DNA of 36,638 nt from an uncultured Saprospiraceae bacterium (GTDB lineage Bacteria > Bacteroidota > Bacteroidia > Chitinophagales > Saprospiraceae), in assembly GCA_937922815.1 (NCBI GenBank), contig CALAJP010000032.1:1-36638 (forward strand), read 5' to 3'. The notes under the pieces are model-generated. The model was not told the DNA's origin. It did no database searches and worked only from the letters and a program-made list of their open reading frames with translations. Each line of letters starts with the position of its first letter. Within the stretch, counting starts at the first letter, position 1. Shown here one piece after another: positions 1 to 7,063 of the stretch. The translations under genes and the position numbers were made by a program.

Positions 1-1
1 A

Positions 2-844
2 TTACTACAAAGGGCAGAATACTTCTATCAAAACGAAGCTTTCAATCAAGCTATTGACGATTTGAATAAAGCCATAGAATTAGCTCCTGATAATCCTTCT
101 CTTTATCATATTCTTGCAGATGTTCAAATGGATGCTCAACAATCATTTCTAGCGATAAAAACATTAGAAGATTGTGCTACGAAATTCCCTGGTCGAGTTC
201 AAACCTTATTAAAACTGAGTGAATTTCAACTTATCACCCAACAATATGAACAATCACTGGCTACCGTTCAAAAGATATTGGAAAAACATCCTACTCATGC
301 TGAAGCATTTTTCATGAAAGGTTTGATTTATAAAGACCAAAATAAGATTCAAGAAGCTATGGAGGCTTTTCAAACCTGTGTCGAAAATGATGCTACCATA
401 GAAGATGCCTGGATAAACTTAGGGCAACTACACTCTTTGAATGGTAGCGAATTAGCTAATCAGTATTTTGAAAGTGCAATGGGGGTATCTCCTAACAATA
501 CCGCCTTATTAATGGCGTATGGAAACCATTTGGGCAGAAACGGATACTTAGACAAAGCCATAGAAACCTACAAAAAGATATTACTGCTGGATAAACAGTC
601 CGAAGATGCCTATTATAATATAGGATTAAGCTATAAATTAAGTAATAAATTAGATTCAGCCATTCAATTTTTAACTTTTGCCCATGAAGTTTCGCCCACT
701 TACAGTGCTGCGTATGCTTTAAAAGCGGAGTGTTATTTATTGAAAAATGATGAAAAAAGTGCCTTATCTCTAGCTAGGCAAGCACTTTCTTTCAATGCTC
801 AGAACCAAAAAGCGGTTGATATTGTTCGACAATTAGAAAAATGA
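2..844 (+). CDS. TPR-repeat protein, 5' end missing
   Basis: The reading frame is open to the left edge of the window (codons from base 2), so this is the C-terminal part of a longer protein; the TTG at 62 is only an internal leucine codon. What remains is almost entirely tetratricopeptide repeats: helical 34-residue units with the A-x3-Y-x7-P-x4 pattern, for example around AIELAPDNPSLYHILADV, AFQTCVENDATIEDAWINL and AIETYKKILLLDKQSEDAYY. TPR arrays are protein-binding scaffolds. In Bacteroidota such proteins are often periplasmic or lipoproteins, but the N-terminus that would show this is outside the window. The stop is 6 bases before the thioredoxin-like lipoprotein gene, suggesting co-transcription. 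The specific partner cannot be told from this fragment. Confidence 0.85.
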   Translation, partial: LLQRAEYFYQNEAFNQAIDDLNKAIELAPDNPSLYHILADVQMDAQQSFLAIKTLEDCATKFPGRVQTLLKLSEFQLITQQYEQSLATVQKILEKHPTHAEAFFMKGLIYKDQNKIQEAMEAFQTCVENDATIEDAWINLGQLHSLNGSELANQYFESAMGVSPNNTALLMAYGNHLGRNGYLDKAIETYKKILLLDKQSEDAYYNIGLSYKLSNKLDSAIQFLTFAHEVSPTYSAAYALKAECYLLKNDEKSALSLARQALSFNAQNQKAVDIVRQLEK

Positions 845-850
845 TACCTT

Positions 851-1372
851 ATGAAACAACTTATTCTTTTTTGCTCTATTCTTGTTTTATTCTCTTGTGG
901 CAATTCTGATTTAATTATGACCACGCCAAATCCTAATACGGGTTATCCATATACCGTAGCATTAGAAAAAGAAAATGGCGAAATCATAACCTCTAATACG
1001 CTATTAAAAGCGAAGCCTACCGTAGTCTTATTTTGGATGACTACTTGTGGCCCCTGCAAAAGAGAAATCAAAGCATTGAGCCAAAAGGTTCCGCAATGGA
1101 AAACAGAAATGGATTTCGACATCGTGTTGGTTTCAAGAGATTTCCCTAAAAATCATTCTCGAGTTTGGGAGTTGAAAAACCAAGGTACTTGGCCCTTTGA
1201 AACTTTCATAGATAAAGAAAGAGTTTTTGGCGAAGATATGCCTGGTGCCCTAAACGGTCTACCCCAACTATTTCTCTATAACGAAAAAGGTGATATTATT
1301 TATAATACCCGAAAGTATAGACCTGGTGATGAAGATAAGTTATATAATGAATTGAAGAAGTTGATTGGGTAG
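851..1372 (+). CDS. Thioredoxin-like (TlpA/redoxin) lipoprotein
   Basis: A 173-residue thiol-disulfide oxidoreductase. The N-terminus is a lipoprotein signal (hydrophobic stretch then LFSC, lipidated Cys16), so the mature protein is anchored on the periplasmic face of an envelope membrane. The thioredoxin fold begins near residue 33, with the active-site motif CGPC at 66-69 after a strand ending in FWMTT. A cis-proline is likely in LPQLFLY near 137. TlpA/ResA-like proteins reduce disulfides in periplasmic proteins such as apocytochromes, but the substrate is not visible here. The gene follows the TPR gene by 6 bases, so the two probably form one transcript. Family assignment is firm; whether it acts as reductase or peroxidase-like redoxin is inference. 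Confidence 0.85.
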   Translation: MKQLILFCSILVLFSCGNSDLIMTTPNPNTGYPYTVALEKENGEIITSNTLLKAKPTVVLFWMTTCGPCKREIKALSQKVPQWKTEMDFDIVLVSRDFPKNHSRVWELKNQGTWPFETFIDKERVFGEDMPGALNGLPQLFLYNEKGDIIYNTRKYRPGDEDKLYNELKKLIG

Positions 1373-1403
1373 TGGGTATTGCTGTTATAAATAATTAAAA
1401 AAA

Positions 1404-1871
1404 ATGGACAAAGAAGAATTCATAAGAGACATTATCTGTCAAGTTTTGGTTGAAAAGAAATCGAAGGAATCAATATACTCTGTCTTGAATGAATTTATTC
1501 CAAGATACGAGACAATCAATTTGGATTACACGGGTAAACCTGATGATGAAAATTATGTCTTCAAATCGGAAGATGAGATGATAAGTAGTTATACAGAAAC
1601 ACCAAATGTCAGACAAACATTTTATTGGAATAAGTATGAAGAGAACCCTGATAAAATTATGGTTGGAGCTAATATCACAACTGACAATCAAATAGTGTTT
1701 AGTTTGACATTTAATGGGACAATAAAAACTGAAGCAGAGTATTATCTACGATTAAAAAAATTCTTGAATTCAGAAATTGGTGTAATATCCTACGTAAATC
1801 CTGCTGAATACGATAATGGGACTGACTTCAAGAATAGGTATGAAAATAAAATCTATGAATTTGAAAAATAA
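1404..1871 (+). CDS. Hypothetical protein, orphan 155 aa
   Basis: I do not recognise this family. It is a small, acidic, soluble protein with no signal peptide, no membrane segment and no cysteine pair. The N-terminal ~35 residues look helical. The middle (residues 75-105) looks like alternating strands, and the C-terminal third combines a helix with a conserved-looking patch around SYVNPAEYDNG. ATG at 1404 follows an A-rich tract typical of Bacteroidota. It starts 31 bases after the thioredoxin-like gene, and five bases after its stop comes an imperfect dyad resembling an integron attC site (see the repeat at 1877-1944). This placement suggests a gene acquired as a single unit. Small soluble orphans of this kind can be immunity or defence proteins, but nothing in the sequence proves that. 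Confidence 0.6.
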   Translation: MDKEEFIRDIICQVLVEKKSKESIYSVLNEFIPRYETINLDYTGKPDDENYVFKSEDEMISSYTETPNVRQTFYWNKYEENPDKIMVGANITTDNQIVFSLTFNGTIKTEAEYYLRLKKFLNSEIGVISYVNPAEYDNGTDFKNRYENKIYEFEK

Positions 1872-1876
1872 AAAGC

Positions 1877-1944
1877 ACTTAACAATGTAAATAAAACCAT
1901 AGCCATCTATCGGCAGGCTACGCTTCTTATACTGAACGTTGTGC
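1877..1944 (+). repeat. attC-like imperfect dyad after orphan gene
   Basis: The 68-base segment begins with ACTTAAC (1877-1883), which fits the integron core RYYYAAC. It ends with GTTGTGC (1938-1944), one mismatch from GTTRRRY. The arms ACAATGT (1882-1888) and ACGTTGT (1936-1942) are imperfect inverted copies, and the centre is a short GC-richer loop. It lies 5 bases after the stop of the 155-residue gene, the position of attC in a cassette. No integrase gene is in the window and only one copy is seen, so this is a candidate only. Confidence 0.35.
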
Positions 1945-2107
1945 ATAATTAGAGAAAAAAGAAAACCAAACTAGCTCGATGAAAAAATCGGTATTGATAA
2001 AAAAAGGATAACATAACCAAAGTCCAAAATATAAGTTTTAGGAACTAAAAGAAATAGAATAATGTTATCTAATTAATTCAACTTTAGCTTTAACAAACCG
2101 ATTCAAA

Positions 2108-2791
2108 ATGAAACGCATAGCAATAGTAATAGTAATAGTAACTATACTACACCTATCTTATTTAACTGCACAAAATGATAGCCTTAACATAAAGGCTTTT
2201 AATAATTATTTTCAAATAAATATGGGATTATCATACGGTAACTTAAATGGTAATGTATCTAATTTCACTAAAGAGGCAGGTAGTTTTGATATGAGCTTTG
2301 CAAACGGTAAAGGGAAGCATATCTATGGCTATAATATGAATATAATGATGTCTAATAAAATAAATGAATTTACTATACCTGAAGGATATGAACATTATGA
2401 TAATCCAGCTACAATTTTCTTTGGATTGTTCTATGGACAAGTGTTAGGAAATCAGCAAAAATCTCATTTTCAAGCAACTATAGGTTTAGACTACGGTTGG
2501 TTAATTCATAGAAAAAGGGATAAAGATGTTCGTGGACATCATGGAATAGTGCCTAAAATAGAAGTATCCAAATCTTTTCGTATTGGTAAAACAGATTATT
2601 CAGTGCTTCAATATACAGGACAATATACTCCAATGATAGTAGACCCTACCCTAACTAATAAGTTCATTGATATATTTCTTGGCTATAAACAATTATTATT
2701 AAACAACTCCCAAGGGAAAGGAGGGCTATTTTTAGTAGGATTAAGGTACAAGCTCAATCAATACTCTATTAGAGCTAACGTTATGAACTAA
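2108..2791 (+). CDS. Small secreted protein, possible outer-membrane barrel
   Basis: A 227-residue protein with a clear Sec signal peptide (residues 1-21, IAIVIVIVTILHLSYL then TAQ). The mature part has alternating aromatic/glycine strands such as FQINMGLSYGNLNG and GLFYGQVLG, plus a C-terminal stretch GGLFLVGLRYKLNQ, like a small 8-10-strand outer-membrane beta-barrel. No enzymatic motif is seen. ATG at 2108 is the first start after the 236-base gap. Its TAA overlaps by four bases the TAG of the convergent DUF4097 gene, so neither gene has its own intergenic terminator. The barrel assignment rests on strand pattern only and the family is not identified. Confidence 0.65.
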   Translation: MKRIAIVIVIVTILHLSYLTAQNDSLNIKAFNNYFQINMGLSYGNLNGNVSNFTKEAGSFDMSFANGKGKHIYGYNMNIMMSNKINEFTIPEGYEHYDNPATIFFGLFYGQVLGNQQKSHFQATIGLDYGWLIHRKRDKDVRGHHGIVPKIEVSKSFRIGKTDYSVLQYTGQYTPMIVDPTLTNKFIDIFLGYKQLLLNNSQGKGGLFLVGLRYKLNQYSIRANVMN

Positions 2792-3930
2792 TTAGAACCC
2801 GTTACCTCCACATCCCCATAACTCGCCGAAGCGATAATTTTTCCTTTTGCAGATTGGTTATAAATAACTTCCAAATCAATAGAATTAGTTTCTTCATCTT
2901 TATTTTTTTGGAAATAACCCGAGGGGTAATCAATATCACCATAGCGAGATTCAACTTCTAGAAGATTTAAGAAGTTCGTGTTTACTTCTACTTCAAAATC
3001 ACAATATTTCATTTCTGCTTTTACTACACTAAAGTCATTACCAAGTTCATCAATGGAAACATCGCCATAATTATGTTCAAAATCTCCACTATTTTCTAAA
3101 AAATCAATATCCAAACCTGTATAACTAGCATCAGATTCCACAATCTTAGCATAATCAATATCAAAACCTCCATATCGTGAATCAATTTCTACCTCTTGAA
3201 CAGAATCAATGGTATAATTATCGTAACGAGAATCAATATCAATATTCTGAATAGTGCCTATTCTAAGTTTTGAATAACGAGTTTCAGCATCCACATTTTT
3301 AGCCTTTTTTATTTTCAATTCTGAATATGCCACCTCCAAGTCAAGATCACCCGTTTCATCAATCCACCCCTTGCCATATTTCAATTCCAAATCAACATTA
3401 TTCGTAAATGACTTTGCATGCAATTCACCATATTTTATCGTTAAGTTCGTTTTTCCATCAAAATTATCTGTATAAATATTTCCGTACTTGTTCGTTAAAT
3501 TAATCGTAATCCCTTTTGGAAGATGTATGGTATAAATTATTTTAAAATCATCACTATAAGAATTCCACGAAGACATCCACGAAGAGAACCATCCACTCTT
3601 TTTCTCTAAAATTTCAGTTACTCCAGAAGCCAGACCACCCGATTGATTAAGGTTTATTTTTATTCTATCAAAAATTTCATTAGCTGCTTCTTGGTCTTTT
3701 GCATCAACTTGTATTTTGACATCTATCAGAATTTTGTCTGTAGGAATATTTTCGGTGATTAAATTTATATCTCCATAAATATTATTGATTTCCATCGTAT
3801 TAATATCCGAAGCATTAAATTCTTTAGAAACTTTCTTTACATATTCTTCTTTGTCAATAGCAGAAATAGTATTAATCGGAAACAAGCATAATATGATAAG
3901 TCCGAAAAGTATATTTATTTTTTTCATCAT
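2788..3930 (-). CDS. DUF4097-type secreted beta-solenoid protein
   Basis: A 380-residue exported protein (signal peptide 1-24 ending TISA) of the DUF4097 / putative adhesin type. After an alpha/beta-like segment (25-140), residues 145-335 form a regular beta-solenoid: each coil starts with an aromatic motif such as KYGN, KYGE, AYSE, RYSK, RYDN, RYGG, SYTG or NYGD. The tyrosines at 185, 202, 219, 236, 253 and 270 are exactly 17 residues apart. Such proteins are commonly encoded after an ECF sigma factor and its membrane-bound regulator in Bacteroidota, as here (33 bases after the anti-sigma-like gene). They are inferred to be the envelope output of that regulon. Biochemical function is unknown. 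The 3' end overlaps the convergent gene by four bases. Confidence 0.8.
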   Translation of the reverse strand: MMKKINILFGLIILCLFPINTISAIDKEEYVKKVSKEFNASDINTMEINNIYGDINLITENIPTDKILIDVKIQVDAKDQEAANEIFDRIKINLNQSGGLASGVTEILEKKSGWFSSWMSSWNSYSDDFKIIYTIHLPKGITINLTNKYGNIYTDNFDGKTNLTIKYGELHAKSFTNNVDLELKYGKGWIDETGDLDLEVAYSELKIKKAKNVDAETRYSKLRIGTIQNIDIDSRYDNYTIDSVQEVEIDSRYGGFDIDYAKIVESDASYTGLDIDFLENSGDFEHNYGDVSIDELGNDFSVVKAEMKYCDFEVEVNTNFLNLLEVESRYGDIDYPSGYFQKNKDEETNSIDLEVIYNQSAKGKIIASASYGDVEVTGSN

Positions 3931-3963
3931 TTTACTTTTAAAATTTGATTGGGATATAATCCA

Positions 3964-4476
3964 TTATTTTGAATATGATTCTGCGTCCAAGTGAAGTTGA
4001 ACGAGTTCGATTCTACTGGTTAAGTTTTTCATCATCGCAGAAACGATATATTTACCTTGTGATTTTGGTGCTTTTAATAATTCTTGGGTTAACTGTTCGT
4101 AAGACTCTTCTAAGATGAAAATTGTTTTCAATAATTCTTCGTCTGTCTTTGAGCCTTCGTTCAACTCACTCATTTTCGATTCGAGCAAATTTTGATAATA
4201 CAATTGAGCTTCCGAAAAATCAGCATCATATTGATTTGCAACCATCATAACCTTATCATTCTCCTCAGCAACCACTAAATTGGGTACAAAAAACACAAAC
4301 AAAACACTAGCTGCAACTGCGAAACTCCACAGTTTGGTGTTTTTCCAAATACTTCTTTTTATGGCTGGTTTTGTAGGGTTTATTTCTTTTGAAATATTAG
4401 TCCATAACTCCATTTTGGGAGTTAAAATATCCAACTCATCTTTATTCTTATTTATTAATTTTTCTAATTCATCCAT
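3964..4476 (-). CDS. Probable anti-sigma factor, single TM
   Basis: A 170-residue protein with an N-terminal cytoplasmic part of about 48 residues (MDELEKLINKNKDELD, acidic and helical). One membrane segment follows at about 49-70 (LWSFAVAASVLFVFFVPNLVV), then a periplasmic helical domain of about 100 residues. Gene order (27 bases after the ECF sigma factor, then DUF4097) and topology match the Bacteroidota anti-sigma proteins that hold an ECF factor at the membrane until an envelope signal releases it. No zinc-binding HxxxCxxC motif is present, so it is not a classical ZAS-domain anti-sigma factor. The role is inferred from topology and neighbours. Confidence 0.7.
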   Translation of the reverse strand: MDELEKLINKNKDELDILTPKMELWTNISKEINPTKPAIKRSIWKNTKLWSFAVAASVLFVFFVPNLVVAEENDKVMMVANQYDADFSEAQLYYQNLLESKMSELNEGSKTDEELLKTIFILEESYEQLTQELLKAPKSQGKYIVSAMMKNLTSRIELVQLHLDAESYSK

Positions 4477-4503
4477 GGTCTAATTTTTTGTTCATTTAAT
4501 CTT

Positions 4504-5070
4504 TTAAACCATCACATTTTGATTATTTAAAATAATTTCTTTCAATTTTTTCTTAGCTCGATTGTATTGAGATTTTGAATTGGAAACAGAGCAACCCAGA
4601 ATTTCAGAAATTTCAACATGATCATACCCTTCAATAGCATATAAAGAAAAGACAATTCGATACCCTTCTGGTAATTTTTCTAAAGCCAAGCGAACATCTT
4701 TCATATCAATACCTTGATAATCTGAACTATAATCTTTTTCTTCTTCAAACGTAGCCGCATTTTCACTCAAGACTGTAATTTTGGATAGATCATTTCCTCT
4801 TTTTTTGATATAATTTAGGCTTGTATTGACTACAATTCTCTTAATCCAAGCCCCCAACGTACTGTCTCCTCTAAATGAACTTAATTGTTTGAAAATTTTT
4901 ATAAAAGCATCCTGAAGTATATCATGCGAACTTTCAACATCATTAACCATTCGGTAAATAACATTCAGCATTCCTTTGGCATACAGGCTGTATAATTCAT
5001 ACTGAGCTTGTGAGTCAGATTGTTGACAACGTTCTATTAAATCGATATGTTTTTCATCAACCATGTACAT
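4504..5070 (-). CDS. RNA polymerase ECF sigma-70 factor
   Basis: A 188-residue extracytoplasmic-function sigma factor. Region 2 spans about residues 25-92, with the core-binding motif DILQDAFIKIFKQL and the promoter-melting segment around TLGAWIKRIVVNTSLNYIKK. Region 4 (about 125-182) has the helix-turn-helix in HVEISEILGCSVSNSKSQYNRAKKKL. There is no region 1 or 3, as expected for ECF factors. Two ATGs are close together (5070 and 5064); the second is equally plausible. It heads a three-gene operon with a probable anti-sigma protein and a DUF4097 protein. A TAnnTTTG-like element just upstream lacks an obvious -33 TTG, which would fit an ECF-dependent autoregulated promoter. Confidence 0.92.
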   Translation of the reverse strand: MYMVDEKHIDLIERCQQSDSQAQYELYSLYAKGMLNVIYRMVNDVESSHDILQDAFIKIFKQLSSFRGDSTLGAWIKRIVVNTSLNYIKKRGNDLSKITVLSENAATFEEEKDYSSDYQGIDMKDVRLALEKLPEGYRIVFSLYAIEGYDHVEISEILGCSVSNSKSQYNRAKKKLKEIILNNQNVMV

Positions 5071-5075
5071 TACAA

Positions 5076-5083
5076 CAAAGCTA
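5076..5083 (-). promoter_or_regulatory. -7-like element TAGCTTTG before ECF sigma gene
   Basis: Read on the minus strand, the bases give TAGCTTTG, a full match to the Bacteroidota -7 consensus TAnnTTTG. No TTG is found 17-20 bases further upstream, so only half of a housekeeping promoter is present. Transcription would begin near 5069, at or just before the start codon. Confidence 0.35.
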
Positions 5084-5121
5084 AGGTTGTGTTAAAAGAA
5101 AAACTCTTTTTAATGATTTTG

Positions 5122-5170
5122 ATTGTCATACTTCATACTTTTTCTTAATCAAGTTCCGACTAATGACAAT
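5122..5170. repeat. Inverted repeat with tandem heptamer upstream of ECF operon
   Basis: ATTGTCAT at 5122-5129 is matched by its exact complement ATGACAAT at 5163-5170. Between them CATACTT occurs twice in tandem (5127-5133 and 5134-5140). The arms' centres are 41 bases apart, close to four helical turns. The segment lies 52-100 bases upstream of the sigma gene and just after the stop of the PD40 gene, so it could be an operator or part of a terminator. Confidence 0.4.
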
Positions 5171-5202
5171 TCCGTTTTAGGAAGGGTTGCAAACGAAAAG
5201 AA

Positions 5203-6840
5203 TTATTTTCTAAATTTTACAATTAGCCCATAATTTAGCGATAGCCCTTTGGCATTATAAAATCTTGTGCATGGCGTATCTATTCGAGATGGAGATACTC
5301 CAGAAACAATTAGAAAATTTTTAACTTCTTGAAATGTTTGCTCATTGAGACAGCTTTCTACAGGAATTTGATTTTCAACATAATAAGGCATCAACTCTAC
5401 TTTCAAATCGCTATGCATTCGTAACAAATCACCCAAATCATATTTAGTAAGATGCGATTCATTATCAACCCATGATTGAGGTAATAAAAAACTCTCTCCA
5501 ACGGTAGGCTTTGAAGTTAAAGTTGCTTTTTCAGCAAAGAATTCGATATTATTATTGGTAGCGTTCTTTTCAATGTTAATCAAATAAGGGTGTTTATTAT
5601 TCTCTGAAACAATCTCTAACATCGTTTCTTTGCACCAAGTATGATAAACCACTTCAAAACAGCCGTTAACATCAGTTATAGCGTTTATTTTCTGATTCAT
5701 ACAGTCATCATACAACGTAACTTCTTGATTAGACAACTGCTGTCCTCCCAATTGAACACAGCCCGAAATAACCTTTTCTTCTCCAATTAAGTTGATTCTA
5801 TTTAAATGATTCGAGGATAAAACAATTTTCTTAAAAATAGGCTCAACTTCTGAAGGCAATTGAATTCTAAATAAAACTTCGGATTGCTTAGGTATAGAAA
5901 TTTTCCAATCTTTCAGATGAGCACTCAATATCGTTTTCCAAGAATCGTCACTTTTAAAAGCTACTACTGTGTTTTTCGGCAGTGGACTAAAATGAAGTTG
6001 AATAGTTTCAATACTATTATTTTCAATAAAACTACCGCTGTATATATCATCAGTTCCTGCTCGATTACTACTAAAAACAAAATCTTGTTTGTTTTTAAAG
6101 CACAAACCAAAATCATCAGCCCTCGAATTTACGTTTTCACTTAGTTTATGTGCAGAGGGTAAATTTTCGTCGAATGGATTTATATAAAAAATATCAAAAT
6201 CTCGATTGGCATTTCTGCCTTTTGACGAAAAATATAATAGATTTTCGTTTACATTAAAAAATGGGAATCCATCATTGTCTGACGAATTAACATTATTTCC
6301 TAAATTTCGAGGTGTTCCCCATAGACCCGACTCTTTTTTTATTACGACATATATATCTGTACCTCCATAGCCCCCTGGCATATCAGATGCAAAAAATAAA
6401 GTATCTCCTGTCATCGTAGCTGTCGGATGCATCACCGAAAAGGCTTCACTACAAAACGGCAACATCCCGTTAAGCTGTATTTCAGAACCGTTAATTCTTC
6501 CTTCAAAAAGCTTAATCGAAGAACCTGCATTGACAGAAACCAATACGTTATTCGTAGAAGAAATAAAAATAGGACCTAGCTTAGCAAGTTTCTCTCCAAA
6601 ATTAATTTGGGTGGATTTTCTACCATCAAATTTAAATAAATGATATTTTTCACCAGGAAGATTAACCTCTTTTAGGTAAAAAAGGTCTTTGGGTGTAGAA
6701 AAGGTCGCAAATTCATTGGATAGACGATTCGAGATTCTATTTTCTAAGTTTATCTTTATCGGCAAACTTGACCTTTTTTGGGCAGAAATTTGATATGAAA
6801 TCAAGCAAAAAAGAAGAATAAAAATGTTGTTCTGTAACAT
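5203..6840 (-). CDS. Secreted PD40-repeat protein with degenerate OmpA-like C-terminus
   Basis: A 545-residue exported protein (signal peptide 1-20, ending QISA). Residues 130-270 contain at least three PD40/TolB-like beta-propeller repeats (FFASDMPGGYGGTDIYVV, LLYFSSKGRNANRDFDIFYI, FVFSSNRAGTDDIYSG). Residues 355-425 resemble a carboxypeptidase-regulatory-like beta-sandwich with a SGCVQLGG opening. Residues 465-545 align in pattern with the OmpA C-terminal peptidoglycan-binding domain (LLRMHSDLKVEL ... VKNFLIVSGVSPSRI). However, the usual HTDxxG and LSxxRAxxV motifs are replaced by YYVEN and LNEQTFQEV. Bacteroidota have many PD40-CarbReg-OmpA proteins, some encoded beside PorP/SprF-type proteins, but no such partner is adjacent here. 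The gene appears monocistronic. Confidence 0.8.
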   Translation of the reverse strand: MLQNNIFILLFCLISYQISAQKRSSLPIKINLENRISNRLSNEFATFSTPKDLFYLKEVNLPGEKYHLFKFDGRKSTQINFGEKLAKLGPIFISSTNNVLVSVNAGSSIKLFEGRINGSEIQLNGMLPFCSEAFSVMHPTATMTGDTLFFASDMPGGYGGTDIYVVIKKESGLWGTPRNLGNNVNSSDNDGFPFFNVNENLLYFSSKGRNANRDFDIFYINPFDENLPSAHKLSENVNSRADDFGLCFKNKQDFVFSSNRAGTDDIYSGSFIENNSIETIQLHFSPLPKNTVVAFKSDDSWKTILSAHLKDWKISIPKQSEVLFRIQLPSEVEPIFKKIVLSSNHLNRINLIGEEKVISGCVQLGGQQLSNQEVTLYDDCMNQKINAITDVNGCFEVVYHTWCKETMLEIVSENNKHPYLINIEKNATNNNIEFFAEKATLTSKPTVGESFLLPQSWVDNESHLTKYDLGDLLRMHSDLKVELMPYYVENQIPVESCLNEQTFQEVKNFLIVSGVSPSRIDTPCTRFYNAKGLSLNYGLIVKFRK

Positions 6841-6930
6841 GGTTTTGTAAGGAATATGTTTTCTTAAAAAAGAAAATTCTCACAACTTTTGTCATATCGC
6901 CTTCTAACGAAAACGATAATATTTCAACAA

Positions 6931-6945
6931 AAACCAATTTGGTTT
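6931..6945. repeat. 15-base palindrome AAACCAA-T-TTGGTTT
   Basis: A perfect odd-length palindrome in the 223-base gap between the PD40 gene start (6840) and the parE stop (7064). It is about 90 bases upstream of the PD40 gene on the minus strand. It might be an operator or a weak hairpin after parE; there is no T-tract to make it a convincing terminator. Confidence 0.35.
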
Positions 6946-7063
6946 AAAGGCTTTATTGTTAGTTGTATTAATGGTTAAATAGATAAAACAAGCTCAATTT
7001 TAAACAAACCACTAATATCTATTTCCTTACAAATATATAAAAATAATAATCTACATAAAAGGG

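Noticed and set aside
1979-2011. Ten-codon frame starting ATG AAA AAA TCG, like the start of a secreted protein
   Set aside because: It ends after ten codons with no continuation in other frames that resembles a known gene, so it cannot be called a gene or a remnant.
2007-2069. GATAACAT / ATGTTATC inverted repeat before the 2108 gene
   Set aside because: Arms are only 8 bases and 47 bases apart in very AT-rich sequence; likely chance.
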